64,000 bases of DNA from Rubeoparvulum massiliense (GCF_001049895.1 NZ_CVPE01000006.1:890503-954502), one strand, 5' to 3'; positions 48,216 to 58,958 are shown, numbered from the stretch's first letter. The notes: generated from the sequence alone by a model not told the origin. Made by a program: numbers and translations.

Positions 48216-48688
48216 GCCTCGATTTGTTCCAATTGTTCCACTTCATTAGTGTTGAGAACCTTATCAAGATTAAGGAGAATAAGTAGACGATCCTGCAGCT
48301 TAGCTACACCGCGTAAATAATCTGCTTCGATACCTCCCACTACCTCAGGTGGTGGTTCAATGGCTTTTGTTGGAATATCGATAACATCATTGGCAGCATC
48401 TACAATCAGTCCAACCTCAATCTCGTTGACGACTACGATAATAATCCGTGTAGAATCGGTGTACTCCTTCTCTTCAAAGTCGAACCGGCTACGAAGATCG
48501 ATGATGGGAGTAACAACACCGCGTAGATTGATGACACCCTTTACAAACTTTGGAGTACGAGGTACTCGTGTTACAGGCATCATTCGCTCAATTCCGCGTA
48601 CTTGGTTAACTTCCACACCATACTCTTCATCCTGCAGTCGAAAAACAATGACCTTAATCTCTTCATATACTTCATGTACTTGTTCCAT
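48212..48688 (-). CDS. cheW: Chemotaxis coupling protein CheW
   Basis: Adaptor joining chemoreceptors to CheA, 158 residues, a single CheW SH3-like domain (EEYGVEVNQVRGIERMM, VKGVINLRGVVTPIIDL). GGAGGAG precedes the ATG. It lies between cheA and cheC. Confidence 0.96.
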   Translation of the reverse strand: MEQVHEVYEEIKVIVFRLQDEEYGVEVNQVRGIERMMPVTRVPRTPKFVKGVINLRGVVTPIIDLRSRFDFEEKEYTDSTRIIIVVVNEIEVGLIVDAANDVIDIPTKAIEPPPEVVGGIEADYLRGVAKLQDRLLILLNLDKVLNTNEVEQLEQIEA

Positions 48689-48721
48689 GCTGCTCTCCTC
48701 CTCGTTCCTACATTTGGTCTA

Positions 48722-50782
48722 CTATTTTATTAAAGCATTACAATCGATAATTAATGCTACCTGACCATCTCCTAAGATGGTTGCTCCAGAGATAGCAAAG
48801 ACATTGGTGAGATACTTCCCTAAGGATTTTAAGACAATCTCTTGTTGGCCAATAAAATGATCCACAACAAGGCCTGCCATTTTCTCACCCTTCCGAACGA
48901 TGACCACAGAGTGCTCGTCCATAACATCCTGAGACATATGAGGAATCTCAAAGATCTCTTCCAAGAAGACGAGGGGAACAATCTTTCCACGGAAATCAAT
49001 GACAGACTTATTATGAGCATGCATAATTTGATCTTGTTTAATAATGGCTGTTTCAATGATCGATGATAGCGGGATGGCATACTTTTCATGCTGTACTTGC
49101 ACAAGCATGGACGAAATAATCGATAATGTTAAAGGTAGTTGAATTAAGAAGGTTGTGCCTTCTCCTAGCTTTGACTGAACCGTCACATTACCACCCAGTG
49201 CGGTAATCTTTGCTTTTACCACATCGAGACCTACACCGCGACCTGAGACATCGGTTACTTTTTCTGATGTACTTAAGCCAGAGGCGAATAAAAGCTCGTG
49301 AGCTTGTTCCTCAGTCATTTTTTCAGCTGCTTTTTCATCAATAATTCCCTTTTCAATCGCTTTGCGTTTTACCCGTTCAGCATCGATCCCTGCTCCATCA
49401 TCATAGACTTCAATAAAGACGTGGTTACCACTATGATAAGCGCTTAAGCGAACGATAGCTACTTCAGGCTTCCCTTTGGCAAGCCTTGTCTGACTATCTT
49501 CTACACCATGGTCTAAGGAGTTTCGAAGCAAGTGAACCAAAGGATCACCAATCTCATCGATCACCGTTCGATCAAGCTCTGTATCTTCACCTAAGATTTC
49601 GAGATTCACATTCTTGTTTAATTCTTTTGCTAGATCTCGTACCATTCTTGGGAAACGATTAAATACTTGTTCCACTGGAACCATGCGCATCGTTAAGATA
49701 ATATTTTGTAAGTCTGTACTGATGCGACTCATATGTTCTACTGTCTCTTGGAGATCGGTACTGTTCATCTCACTAGAGATTTGTTCAAGGCGTCCGCGGT
49801 CAATTACCATTTCACTAAACAGATTCATCAGACTATCAAGGCGCTCAATATCGACACGAATCGATTTGCTGGTGACACGGTGCCGTTGTTTTGGATGGCC
49901 ATTTCCATTAGTATTGCTAGTTGGATGGTTACTCTCTTCCTTCTCCTGTCCCTGAACTGGCTTCACCTTTGTTTCCTCAGCCTTACTTGAAACTTGCACC
50001 TGCACGATCTGAATCGCTTCGATCTCCGAGATACTCATTATTATTCTTTCAACTTCTTCTCTACTCATTGTGGTTAAGTAGAGAATCTCAAAGGAACGAT
50101 CGAACTTCTCCTCTTCCAGTTCCTCCACTGTTGGTGTGGAGCGAAGGATCTCTCCTTTGGCATCCAAGTGATCAAATACCATGTATGCCCTTGCTGCCTT
50201 CAACATGCAGGTATCTGCTAATTCAATATGTATAGAGAAGGCTTGATATCCATCGTGTAAAGACTCCTTAATAACACTGATCTCATATTCATTTAGTTCC
50301 ATATCTTGCTCAATAGTAGTAGCTACTTCCTGCTGAGATGATATATGCTGATGAGCATCTTGCACTTCATCTGCTACGTCCTCTGTCTTCACTGGGGATT
50401 CAGATTGAGAGAGCTGTCGTAGGAGGGTGATGGCATTGGAAATCTCAAGCTCACCATTTCCACCGTCTGCGATATCCAAAATCATCTCCTCTAGTAGATC
50501 AACACATTGGAAAATGACATCCATCGTATGAGAATCTAATTGAATCGATTGATTACGAATTAAGTCCATCACCGTTTCCATCTCATGAGTGAGTGATGCA
50601 AGATCATCAAACCCCATGGTGGCTGCCATGCCTTTTAGTGTATGGGCAGAGCGGAACAATTCATTGATAACGGATAGATCATCCATGTTCTGCTCCAATT
50701 CTAGTAATCGATCATTGATATTTTGCAGATGCTCTTTCGATTCTTCGATAAACATGTCCAGATATTGATTTGTATCCACCAC
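48722..50782 (-). CDS. cheA: Chemotaxis histidine kinase CheA
   Basis: Receptor-controlled kinase of 686 residues that phosphorylates CheY and CheB. Two adjacent GTG codons (50782, 50779) follow GGGGGGG; either may start. Domains: HPt with phosphorylated His near 47 (RSAHTLKG), CheY/CheB-binding P2 (about 160-255), an acidic/N-rich linker, dimerisation helices (RLDSLMNLFSEMVIDRGRLE), ATPase domain (RNSLDHGVED, GRGVGLDVVK) and C-terminal CheW-like domain (SSMLVQVQHEKYAIPL). All kinase boxes look intact. Confidence 0.96.
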   Translation of the reverse strand: MVDTNQYLDMFIEESKEHLQNINDRLLELEQNMDDLSVINELFRSAHTLKGMAATMGFDDLASLTHEMETVMDLIRNQSIQLDSHTMDVIFQCVDLLEEMILDIADGGNGELEISNAITLLRQLSQSESPVKTEDVADEVQDAHQHISSQQEVATTIEQDMELNEYEISVIKESLHDGYQAFSIHIELADTCMLKAARAYMVFDHLDAKGEILRSTPTVEELEEEKFDRSFEILYLTTMSREEVERIIMSISEIEAIQIVQVQVSSKAEETKVKPVQGQEKEESNHPTSNTNGNGHPKQRHRVTSKSIRVDIERLDSLMNLFSEMVIDRGRLEQISSEMNSTDLQETVEHMSRISTDLQNIILTMRMVPVEQVFNRFPRMVRDLAKELNKNVNLEILGEDTELDRTVIDEIGDPLVHLLRNSLDHGVEDSQTRLAKGKPEVAIVRLSAYHSGNHVFIEVYDDGAGIDAERVKRKAIEKGIIDEKAAEKMTEEQAHELLFASGLSTSEKVTDVSGRGVGLDVVKAKITALGGNVTVQSKLGEGTTFLIQLPLTLSIISSMLVQVQHEKYAIPLSSIIETAIIKQDQIMHAHNKSVIDFRGKIVPLVFLEEIFEIPHMSQDVMDEHSVVIVRKGEKMAGLVVDHFIGQQEIVLKSLGKYLTNVFAISGATILGDGQVALIIDCNALIK

Positions 50783-50798
50783 GAAAATTCCCCCCCTA

Positions 50799-51908
50799 CT
50801 ATTTCAGTACATGCATCATTTGTTTAGCAACCTCTTCAATTGGAACAATCTTATCAATGAATCCTGTTTCGATAGCAGCCTTCGGCATACCAAAGACCAC
50901 ACAGGTCTCCTCAGCCTCAGCAATGGAAAACTCAAGGCCTGTTTGCTTCATTTGTCTTAGGCCATCAGAACCATCATTGCCCATTCCTGTTAATATGATA
51001 GCATATTTACGAACCCCTGAGATTTGAGCGATCGATGAAAAAAGGGTATTCACCGCTGGACGGTGACCACGAACAGGTGGTTCTTGTTGCAGTCTTGTCT
51101 GTAGTTGGCTTCCTTTTTTGCTCACCTCAAGATGATAATCTCCCGGTGCAATATAAGCTACACCATTGGCAAGTGGCTCTCCATCAATTGCCTCCTTCAC
51201 CTGGATTTCACTCATGGAGTCTAAGCGCTCTGCTAAAGATTTTGTAAATCCTGGAGGCATATGTTGGACAACCACAATGGATGCAGGAATGGATGCGGGA
51301 AATCTCGTTAAAACTTCCTGTAGGGCTTTCGGTCCTCCAGTTGAAGTTCCTATAGCAATTATATTAGTTATATTCTTGCTAACGCTGCTATTTCCTGCAA
51401 ATTTACTGTCTATTTTATCTCCTTTTGTTTGATTTAGTAGAAAAGTATTAGATGGATGAGGGTGGTAAGTTGCATTTCTATGAGATGATTTCTGTAATTT
51501 CTTAATATCAGTCTGTGCTGCCATGAGAACCTTAGTGCAGATCTCATCACTCACCTTGTTAATGTCCAAGGAGATACTTCCAGATGGCTTGGTGATGAAA
51601 TCATAGGCACCTAATTCCAATGCTTTAATCGTTTCGTCTGTACCATGCTTCGTAATGCTACTCAACATCACCACAGGTACAGGGTGATGCTCCATGATAA
51701 GTCGAAGGGCATCAAGCCCATTCATCACTGGCATTTCTACATCAAGTGTAACTACATGGGGGTGAAGATTTTTCACCATTTCAATTGCTTCAATGCCATT
51801 TCGTGCCTTACCAACCACTGTTAGTTGAGGGTCCTCTTCTAGGATGTCCCCGATCATTTTTCGCATAAACGCTGAGTCGTCGACTACTAGAACACGAAAA
51901 GGTTCCAT
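50799..51908 (-). CDS. cheB: Chemoreceptor methylesterase CheB
   Basis: Removes methyl groups from receptors and deamidates glutamines. It has 369 residues. The receiver domain carries VVDDSAFMRK and phosphoacceptor Asp56 (VTLDVEMP). After a linker of about 45 residues comes the esterase domain with Ser in IGTSTGGPKA, His in VQHMPPGFT and Asp in GMGNDGSDG, a complete triad. Confidence 0.96.
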   Translation of the reverse strand: MEPFRVLVVDDSAFMRKMIGDILEEDPQLTVVGKARNGIEAIEMVKNLHPHVVTLDVEMPVMNGLDALRLIMEHHPVPVVMLSSITKHGTDETIKALELGAYDFITKPSGSISLDINKVSDEICTKVLMAAQTDIKKLQKSSHRNATYHPHPSNTFLLNQTKGDKIDSKFAGNSSVSKNITNIIAIGTSTGGPKALQEVLTRFPASIPASIVVVQHMPPGFTKSLAERLDSMSEIQVKEAIDGEPLANGVAYIAPGDYHLEVSKKGSQLQTRLQQEPPVRGHRPAVNTLFSSIAQISGVRKYAIILTGMGNDGSDGLRQMKQTGLEFSIAEAEETCVVFGMPKAAIETGFIDKIVPIEEVAKQMMHVLK

Positions 51909-51923
51909 ATCTACTCACCCTTC

Positions 51924-52802
51924 TTATCGTCGAATCATTGATGCCATCCTTTGTAAAAACCTTCTCATGCCTGTGCTTTCCTGCTGTACTCCTACCTCAC
52001 CTGATACATATCTACGAGCGATCTGCTGCAATTGAATGGATGCTTCACAATTGGGATAGAGGATACTGAGTGGTTGCTGCTGCTTCACTGCTTTTGATAC
52101 ATGGCTATCATGGGAGATAGTGCCCAATAGCTGGATCCCCTTCCCTAGGAAACGTTCAGTCACTTCTTGTAACCGTTGAGCTGTACTCTGTCCTTCACGG
52201 AAGCCTTGGACTTGGTTCACAAGTAATTTCAATTCCACGTCCTGAGATTTACTAAGGATGGTCTTCACCACTGCATAGGCATCGGTTAATGAGGTTGGCT
52301 CAGGCGTTGTAATAATAAACGCTTCATCGGCGGAGAGGATGAGCCGTAACGATTCTGTAGAGAGCCCTGCTCCCGTATCGATCAAGATATAATCATATTT
52401 GCCTTGCAGTTGGTTGAGCTGCTCAAAAAGATAGATTAAATTGCGTTCCTCAAGCCTGCCCAGCTCCTGTAGACCTGAGCTCCCCGCTAGCAGGTGAAAA
52501 CCACTAGGTCCTTCCTCCAATACCTCCCAGATGCTTAAATGTTCCTTCACCATATCCAATAGGGTATAACGCGGATTCAATCCCAACAGTAAATCAAGAT
52601 TGGCGAGTCCTAAATCTGCATCTAAGATCATTACCTTTTTACCGAGTTGCTGGAGTTGAATGGCAAAGTTTAGTGTAAAGTTGGATTTCCCTACACCACC
52701 CTTTCCGCTGGTCACTGCGATGATTCTTGTTTTGCGCCGTGGGCTCAACTCCATCTGTTCCAAGCGTTCACGCAACGATTGGGCTTGGTCATTCATTTGC
52801 AT
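51924..52802 (-). CDS. flhG: MinD-like ATPase FlhG (YlxH)
   Basis: Controls flagellum number and position, 292 residues. The N-terminal DQAQSLR motif (residues 5-11) is the segment known to stimulate FlhF GTPase. The deviant Walker A SGKGGVGKSN (32-41) and a C-terminal amphipathic membrane helix (GMRRFLQRMASMIRR) complete the MinD-type layout. It overlaps flhF by 14 bases, in line with joint function. Confidence 0.95.
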   Translation of the reverse strand: MQMNDQAQSLRERLEQMELSPRRKTRIIAVTSGKGGVGKSNFTLNFAIQLQQLGKKVMILDADLGLANLDLLLGLNPRYTLLDMVKEHLSIWEVLEEGPSGFHLLAGSSGLQELGRLEERNLIYLFEQLNQLQGKYDYILIDTGAGLSTESLRLILSADEAFIITTPEPTSLTDAYAVVKTILSKSQDVELKLLVNQVQGFREGQSTAQRLQEVTERFLGKGIQLLGTISHDSHVSKAVKQQQPLSILYPNCEASIQLQQIARRYVSGEVGVQQESTGMRRFLQRMASMIRR

Positions 52803-53997
52803 TCACTCCCAAGAGAAGAGTTGCCAACTTATCTGCATCCACCTCGATAATATCATCAGGTACACTTTGACCATTGGTTAAATAAGAAAAATAAAACGGA
52901 TGATGAACAGCTAGATTCAAAATGCTACCGTAGCTCATGGTTTCATCTGACTTCGTGAGAATTAACCGATCGATACCAAGCCCCGAGAACTGTTGAATGA
53001 TTTTTTCCATATCGGTATTTTTCATGGTGAGACTTAGGACTAGGTATGTTTCAGTACTTCCCTTTGCTACCTCCATCCAATTCCGAACCTCTTGAATGTA
53101 CTCTGATTGTAAAAAATTACGTCCTGCTGTATCCATGAAAATTAGATCAAAATCGGAACATTTTTGTAGAGACTTTTGTAAATCTGCAGCAGAGAAGACC
53201 ACTTCAAAAGGAACATTTAAGATGGTCGCGTAGGTTTTCAATTGTTCAACAGCAGCGATACGATATGTATCAGAAGTTACAAAGGCTACGCGTTTCTTCT
53301 TTAAAACCTGATCGGCTGCCAGCTTCGCAATGGTGGTGGTTTTACCAACACCAGTGGGTCCCACCACTTGAATGAGTCGTGGAAAGGTAGTAGCCTTCGT
53401 TGATGGTTTAATCCGTTTCGAAAAAATCGCTTGTACAACCGCCTCTGCTTCCTGCCACACCTCTTCGTTGGTCCATGTATAATCAGATGCTTTCCGTTGG
53501 AGAATCTGATCGAGAATCTCTACAACCACTGCTTCATGGACATCCTGTTGAAGCAGATGGTCCCGCAGTTGTCGAAATGGTTCAAAGGAAGGAGGTGTCT
53601 CTTTTTGCCCAAGCATAAAAGAGACCATCATCTGGCGCATCTCTTTCAGTTCCTTCGTTACATGATCATCAGTTCCTTGTGCAGGAACGGCTCCTGCCTT
53701 GGGACGAGGACGCTGATAGGTGATGGCAGCTTGATTCTCTGGCTTACTACTATTCATTTTTTCTTCCATCACTTCCTGAAAAGAGGAAGCTTTACCTCGC
53801 TGTTCTTCGGCAGATGGCTTGCGTACCTCTTCATCAATAGCAGCAAGCACCTCGATCTTGCGCTGAGCAAAAAAACCAAGGAATCCTCCAATTTTCACTG
53901 GTTTACTGCTGATGATAATTGCATCGGGTCCCATCTCTTTGCGAATAATACCTACCGCTTCATTGATTGAGTCCACAAGATAACGTTTCACTTTCAT
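52789..53997 (-). CDS. flhF: SRP-type GTPase FlhF
   Basis: Recruits early flagellar parts to the assembly site, 402 residues. The N-terminal B domain (MKVKRYLVDSINEAVG...) is followed by a low-complexity linker, helical N domain and G domain with VVGPTGVGKTTT, DTYRIAAVEQL, FMDTAGRN and LTKSDE. It is somewhat longer than the B. subtilis protein, the extra length being mainly in the linker. Confidence 0.95.
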   Translation of the reverse strand: MKVKRYLVDSINEAVGIIRKEMGPDAIIISSKPVKIGGFLGFFAQRKIEVLAAIDEEVRKPSAEEQRGKASSFQEVMEEKMNSSKPENQAAITYQRPRPKAGAVPAQGTDDHVTKELKEMRQMMVSFMLGQKETPPSFEPFRQLRDHLLQQDVHEAVVVEILDQILQRKASDYTWTNEEVWQEAEAVVQAIFSKRIKPSTKATTFPRLIQVVGPTGVGKTTTIAKLAADQVLKKKRVAFVTSDTYRIAAVEQLKTYATILNVPFEVVFSAADLQKSLQKCSDFDLIFMDTAGRNFLQSEYIQEVRNWMEVAKGSTETYLVLSLTMKNTDMEKIIQQFSGLGIDRLILTKSDETMSYGSILNLAVHHPFYFSYLTNGQSVPDDIIEVDADKLATLLLGVNANE

Positions 53998-53998
53998 T

Positions 53999-56032
53999 TT
54001 AGATATTCACCACCCCAACGCTTTGCACTTCTACCTGTGGCTCCAATTCATTGTAAGAAAGGAGCATCACATCAGGAAAGACCTTCTCGGTAAATTGACG
54101 CAAATACATGCGAATAGCTGGAGACGTTAAGATAATTGGAGGATACCCTTGTGCTGTCATCTGTTCCAATTGCTGTTGCATTTGTTCGAACAGTTGTTGT
54201 GAATCTTGTGGCGTCATCACCAGATAATTCCCATGATCGCCCTTTTGAATACTTTCGGCAATTTTCTTCTCTAAACCTGCTCCTGCAGTTAGTACATAGA
54301 GAGGTTGACCTGGAGTTGTAATCTGATTGGTAATCTGTCTAGAAAGTCCTTGTCTTACATACTCCGTAAGTAGATTAGGATCCTTCGTATAGGTGCCATA
54401 ATCTGCGATCACTTCCAAAATCGCAGGGAGATTGCGAATGGAGATCCGTTCTGATAAAAGATTTTGGAGAACCTTATGTAATTCACCGATACTGATCACG
54501 TTAGGAATCACATCTTCCACTAAAGCTGGATAGCCTTCTTTCACATGGTCAAGCAGGGTCTTGGTCTCTTGTCTTCCTAACAACTCTGCGGAATGCTGCT
54601 TAATCACCTCTGTTAGGTGTGTAGCTACAACAGAGGGAGGATCCACCACAGTATAGCCTGCCAATTCAGCTCGCTCCTTCATCTCTTCATTCACCCATAA
54701 AGCAGGGAGTTGAAATGCTGGTTCAATGGTCTCGATACCTTGAATCGAATCATCATCAATCCCTGGACTCATGGCTAAAAAGTGATCGAGGAGGATCTCA
54801 CCTTGGGCTACTTCATTTCCGCGAATCTTAATGACATATTGATTGGGACGCAGTTGGATATTATCTCGTATCCGGATTACAGGTACGATAATCCCTAGCT
54901 CAAGAGCAATTTGGCGTCGGATCATGATCACCCGATCGAGGAGATCACCGCCCTGATTACTATCAGCAAGGGGAATTAACCCATAGCCAAATTCAAATTC
55001 AATGGGATCCACCTGTAATAAATTTACCACATTCTCTGGACTACGAATATCGCTATCTGGCGTCTCATCAGGGATGGCTTCCGCTACTGCCTCTGCTTTT
55101 TCTGCACGCTGTTGCATACGATACCCACCAAATGCGATAAATCCAGCAACTGGTGCGGTTATCAAAACACCGATTGGTGTAAACAAGCCTAATAAGGCGA
55201 TGGTTCCTGCAACCACATAAAGTAATTTAGGATATGCCAGCAATTGACCTGTAATCTCTTCCCCGAGGTTGCCCTCTGAAGATGCACTGGTTACAACGAT
55301 ACCTGTTGCTGTTGAGATTAAGAGGGCAGGGATCTGACTCACCAATCCGTCACCTACTGAGAGCAAGGTGAAGATATGGGCTGATTCAGCGAAACCATAG
55401 CCATGCACTACCATCCCAATAATAAATCCACCTAGTACATTGATGACCAGAATGACGATACTAGCAATAGCATCCCCCTTAACAAACTTACTAGCACCAT
55501 CCATCGCTCCGTAGAAATCTGCTTCCCGTTCGATTTTACGACGACGTGTCCGTGCTTCATCTTCTGTGATCATTCCTGCATTTAAGTCAGCATCGATACT
55601 CATCTGTTTTCCTGGCATTGCATCCAGGGTAAACCGTGCAGCTACCTCAGCAACCCGTTCAGCACCTTTGGTGATTACGATGAATTGAATAATAACAAGG
55701 ATGAGGAAGACAACAAAACCAACCACAACTTCGCCACCAACAACAAAGCTACCAAAGGTGTCAATGACACGGCCAGCATCTGCCTTGGTTAAAATGGAGC
55801 GAGTGGTTGAAACATTAAGTGCTAAACGAAATAAGGTAGTTAGCAATAATAATGAAGGAAAGATGGAAAATTGCAGGGCTTCTTTCGTATTCAAAGCCAC
55901 CATTAAAATGAGTAAGGCCAGTGACATATTTATGATCAATAAGAAGTCAAGAAGTTCTGTTGGAAGAGGAATCACCATCATCGCAACAATTAAAATGACT
56001 GCAATTAAAACGACTAAGTCTTTCCCTTTCAT
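53999..56032 (-). CDS. flhA: Flagellar export gate protein FlhA
   Basis: Major gate of the flagellar type III export apparatus, 677 residues. The N-terminal half contains about eight membrane segments with the FHIPEP-type loop (AERVAEVAARFTLDAMPGKQMSID). The C-terminal cytoplasmic ring domain (about 330-677) binds export chaperones. It follows flhB by 29 bases and precedes flhF by one. Confidence 0.97.
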   Translation of the reverse strand: MKGKDLVVLIAVILIVAMMVIPLPTELLDFLLIINMSLALLILMVALNTKEALQFSIFPSLLLLTTLFRLALNVSTTRSILTKADAGRVIDTFGSFVVGGEVVVGFVVFLILVIIQFIVITKGAERVAEVAARFTLDAMPGKQMSIDADLNAGMITEDEARTRRRKIEREADFYGAMDGASKFVKGDAIASIVILVINVLGGFIIGMVVHGYGFAESAHIFTLLSVGDGLVSQIPALLISTATGIVVTSASSEGNLGEEITGQLLAYPKLLYVVAGTIALLGLFTPIGVLITAPVAGFIAFGGYRMQQRAEKAEAVAEAIPDETPDSDIRSPENVVNLLQVDPIEFEFGYGLIPLADSNQGGDLLDRVIMIRRQIALELGIIVPVIRIRDNIQLRPNQYVIKIRGNEVAQGEILLDHFLAMSPGIDDDSIQGIETIEPAFQLPALWVNEEMKERAELAGYTVVDPPSVVATHLTEVIKQHSAELLGRQETKTLLDHVKEGYPALVEDVIPNVISIGELHKVLQNLLSERISIRNLPAILEVIADYGTYTKDPNLLTEYVRQGLSRQITNQITTPGQPLYVLTAGAGLEKKIAESIQKGDHGNYLVMTPQDSQQLFEQMQQQLEQMTAQGYPPIILTSPAIRMYLRQFTEKVFPDVMLLSYNELEPQVEVQSVGVVNI

Positions 56033-56061
56033 TCAATCTCCTCCCCTCAACAGCTAAAGGA

Positions 56062-57135
56062 TTACATCTGACCTTTAACACGATAGACATATGCTAGTAC
56101 TTCTGCAACAGCCTGGAATAGGTCTTCAGGTATGAACTCTCCTAACTCTACACGGAAATAGAGGGCTCGTGCTAAGGGCTTATTCTCAATAACCATAATC
56201 TCATGCTCTTTTGCGATGGTTTTGATTTTTAGAGCGATGTAATCCTGCCCCTTCGCAATCACTTTCGGTGCGCCAAATTCCTCCTGATACTGAAGGGCAA
56301 CTGCAAAATGCGTCGGGTTCGTGATGATCACATCTGCCTTGGGCACTTCCTGCATCATCCGCTGCATGGCCATCTGTCGTTGCCGTTCTTTAATTCTACT
56401 CTTAACCAGCGGATCCCCTTCCGTCTTTTTGTACTCGTCTTTAATATCTTGTTTGGACATGCGCAAATTCTTTTCATATTCATAGCGCTGGTATGCATAA
56501 TCAAAAATGGAGAGGACCAGCAATAGAAGCGCAACATAGATCCCAAGCTTCACAGATAAGGTAGCCACAAAGCCTAAAACATTCCATAGTGGCATGTAGG
56601 GTAAGGTGAAGATGGAATCTCTTTCATTCCAAAGTATCAGTGCCACTACTGAACCAACCATGGTAATCTTGAGCAACGTCTTCAATAGCTCAACCAGCGC
56701 TCGTTTGGAGAAGATTCGTTTCGCTCCTTCAATAGGATTGATCCGATTCAATTTCACTTTTAAGGGTTCCGTAGTAAAGAGAAAGCCTATCTGAATATAG
56801 TTCCCGAATAATCCTGCCACTAAGGCGATGCCCATAATGGGAAGCAATACTTTCGCTGTCTCCCATACATTGCGCTCCATCAACACTTGAAGATTCTTCT
56901 GTGATAGATCCCAATCATCCAATTGATCGAGGCTCAAGTGAAAAACATTTAAGAGAATCCCGCCAAACCAGCTCCCCAACATGAGTAGGAAGAGGAAGAC
57001 AAAGAGCATAATCAGGGCGGAAGGAATTTCAGCACTTTTGGCCACTTGGCCCTTTTTCCGCGATTCCTTACGCTTTTGCGGTGTGGCTTTTTCTGTTTTT
57101 TCTTGAGCGAAAAATTGTAGGTCAAGGCGGAGCAT
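56062..57135 (-). CDS. flhB: Flagellar export switch protein FlhB
   Basis: Export gate component that switches substrate specificity from hook to filament, 357 residues. An N-terminal KTEKATPQKRKESRKKGQ motif, four membrane segments and a cytoplasmic domain with the self-cleavage site NPTH (residues 273-276) are present. The start overlaps the fliR stop (TAATG). Confidence 0.97.
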   Translation of the reverse strand: MLRLDLQFFAQEKTEKATPQKRKESRKKGQVAKSAEIPSALIMLFVFLFLLMLGSWFGGILLNVFHLSLDQLDDWDLSQKNLQVLMERNVWETAKVLLPIMGIALVAGLFGNYIQIGFLFTTEPLKVKLNRINPIEGAKRIFSKRALVELLKTLLKITMVGSVVALILWNERDSIFTLPYMPLWNVLGFVATLSVKLGIYVALLLLVLSIFDYAYQRYEYEKNLRMSKQDIKDEYKKTEGDPLVKSRIKERQRQMAMQRMMQEVPKADVIITNPTHFAVALQYQEEFGAPKVIAKGQDYIALKIKTIAKEHEIMVIENKPLARALYFRVELGEFIPEDLFQAVAEVLAYVYRVKGQM

Positions 57136-57917
57136 TACGGTTCCCCCAAGAGTTGCATTAATGTGGAGATCGCTTCAAACATAGTAGCAAACAAGATTTT
57201 TAAGAGATAGAAAAAACCCGGTAGCGCCACTAATAGTACGATGAAGCTTATCATGATCTTAAGTGGAAGCCCCACAACAAACACATTGAGCTGTGGAACG
57301 GTTTTTGCCACGATCCCCAAGGCAATATCCACTAAAAAAAGTGTTGCTACAATGGGTACTGCCATTTTAAACGCCATCTCAAACATGGTGATAAAAGCAT
57401 GGGTGACAAACTGCATCACATTCTCAGAACCCAGTGGTATGGTTAGCTGTTGTAACGGTATGAATGTATAACTCTGTTGAATGGCCTGAATAAAGAGGTG
57501 ATGACCATCCATGGCCAGGAAGAAAAGCACAGCCAGCATATACTTAAAATTCCCGATTAAAGGGCTCTGTGCACCCGTCTGAGGGTCGATCACATTGGCG
57601 ATAGCAAAGCCGATCTGCATATCAATGAATGAGCCTGCTACTTGTATTCCATAAATAAATAATGCGGCAATGAAGCCTAAGGCAAGCCCTACAGCTAGCT
57701 CTTTAAAAATATGTATAAAAAAATTAAAGTCCATGGGTATCACATGGATTCCCACCTGAAAGAAGACCAAAATTGATATAAAAAAAGCTGTACCGATCTT
57801 CAGTCGACTTGGGACACCACGACTCGAAAAAATTGGCACAGTTACAAAAAACGAACTGATGCGCACCAATATTAAGAGAAATGCTGGTACATATTGAATA
57901 AGTAGCGTTGCATTCAT
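57135..57917 (-). CDS. fliR: Flagellar export gate protein FliR
   Basis: Integral component of the FliP-FliQ-FliR export pore, 260 residues with about six hydrophobic segments. Typical stretches are RISSFFVTVPIFSSRGVP and FIDMQIGFAIANVIDPQTG. It starts four bases after fliQ stops and overlaps flhB by one base. Confidence 0.95.
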   Translation of the reverse strand: MNATLLIQYVPAFLLILVRISSFFVTVPIFSSRGVPSRLKIGTAFFISILVFFQVGIHVIPMDFNFFIHIFKELAVGLALGFIAALFIYGIQVAGSFIDMQIGFAIANVIDPQTGAQSPLIGNFKYMLAVLFFLAMDGHHLFIQAIQQSYTFIPLQQLTIPLGSENVMQFVTHAFITMFEMAFKMAVPIVATLFLVDIALGIVAKTVPQLNVFVVGLPLKIMISFIVLLVALPGFFYLLKILFATMFEAISTLMQLLGEP

Positions 57918-57921
57918 ATTA

Positions 57922-58191
57922 TCACCTTACAAATTGGTGCAAGTTGTCTAGCAACATGTGCGTGAAATCGATAAGTTTGGTTAACATCCATGGTGCAGTA
58001 AGGACAATGGTTACCAAAATTGCGACGATCTTCGGGATAAAAGCTAGTGTTTGCTCTTGGATCTGGGTGGTGGCTTGGAAAATACTCACCAGTAGTCCCA
58101 CAAGGAGCCCTACTCCTAAGGCAGGTGCAGTCACTAGTAGAATGGTATAGACGGCATTTTCCGATAGATGAATTATAAACTCTTCAGTCAC
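57922..58191 (-). CDS. fliQ: Flagellar export gate protein FliQ
   Basis: Small pore subunit of 89 residues, two membrane hairpins; conserved GLLVGLLVSIFQATTQIQEQT lies in the middle. The usual length and the fliP-fliQ-fliR order make the call secure. Confidence 0.96.
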   Translation of the reverse strand: MTEEFIIHLSENAVYTILLVTAPALGVGLLVGLLVSIFQATTQIQEQTLAFIPKIVAILVTIVLTAPWMLTKLIDFTHMLLDNLHQFVR

Positions 58192-58205
58192 TGATATCCT
58201 CCACC

Positions 58206-58958
58206 TTATGAAAAGCTAAACAACAAGGATTGAACAACGAGATACCAACCATCAACTAAGATAAACAAGAGAATTTTGAACGGTAATGAAATCATCACAG
58301 GTGGTAGCATCATCATCCCCATGGCCATCAAAATACTTGCCACAACCATATCAATAATTAGAAAGGGGATAAAAATAAGAAATCCCATCTGAAACGCTGT
58401 CTTCAATTCGCTGATGGCGAAGGCAGGAATTAAAGAGGTTAGCGGAATCTCACTAATAGAGTTAGGCTTCTCCTGTCCTGCATAATTCATAAAGAGTGCT
58501 AAATCCTTTTCTCGTGTCTGCTTTGCCATAAATTGCTTCATCGGCTGGACCGCATTGTCAAACGCTTCTGTCTGTGTAATCTCACCATCTAAATAAGGTT
58601 GAAGTGCCTGGTCATTGATCTCCCCAAATGTAGGCGCCATGATGAAGAATGTCATAAAAAGTGCTAGACCAATGATTACCTGATTGGGTGGCATCTGTTG
58701 CGTTGCTAGTGCTGTTCGGACAAAGCCCAGGACAATGACAATCCTTGTAAAAGAGGTCATCATGATCAAAATGGCTGGAGCAATGGATAAGATGGTAATC
58801 AGTAGAATAATCTGCAAAGTGACAGCTACATCGCCAGGCTTATCGCTGGTAAAGGTTACACCTGGCACGATATTCGTCGGAGCAGCCGAAACTTGTTCAG
58901 GCGCTAGGGCTGCTAGTATTAATCCCACAGCCACTAGAAATAGAACCTGTTTTTTCAC
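58206..58958 (-). CDS. fliP: Flagellar export gate protein FliP
   Basis: Core pore subunit of 250 residues. A cleavable signal peptide ([22 protein letters not shown]) is followed by a mature protein with four membrane segments and the family stretches [19 protein letters not shown] and [17 protein letters not shown]. It starts with GTG, overlapping the fliO stop by four bases. Confidence 0.96.
   Translation of the reverse strand: MKKQVLFLVAVGLILAALAPEQVSAAPTNIVPGVTFTSDKPGDVAVTLQIILLITILSIAPAILIMMTSFTRIVIVLGFVRTALATQQMPPNQVIIGLALFMTFFIMAPTFGEINDQALQPYLDGEITQTEAFDNAVQPMKQFMAKQTREKDLALFMNYAGQEKPNSISEIPLTSLIPAFAISELKTAFQMGFLIFIPFLIIDMVVASILMAMGMMMLPPVMISLPFKILLFILVDGWYLVVQSLLFSFS

Noticed and set aside
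53431-53970. 179-codon plus-strand open frame inside flhF
   Set aside because: Antisense to a conserved gene, rich in His, Phe and Leu, no ribosome site.
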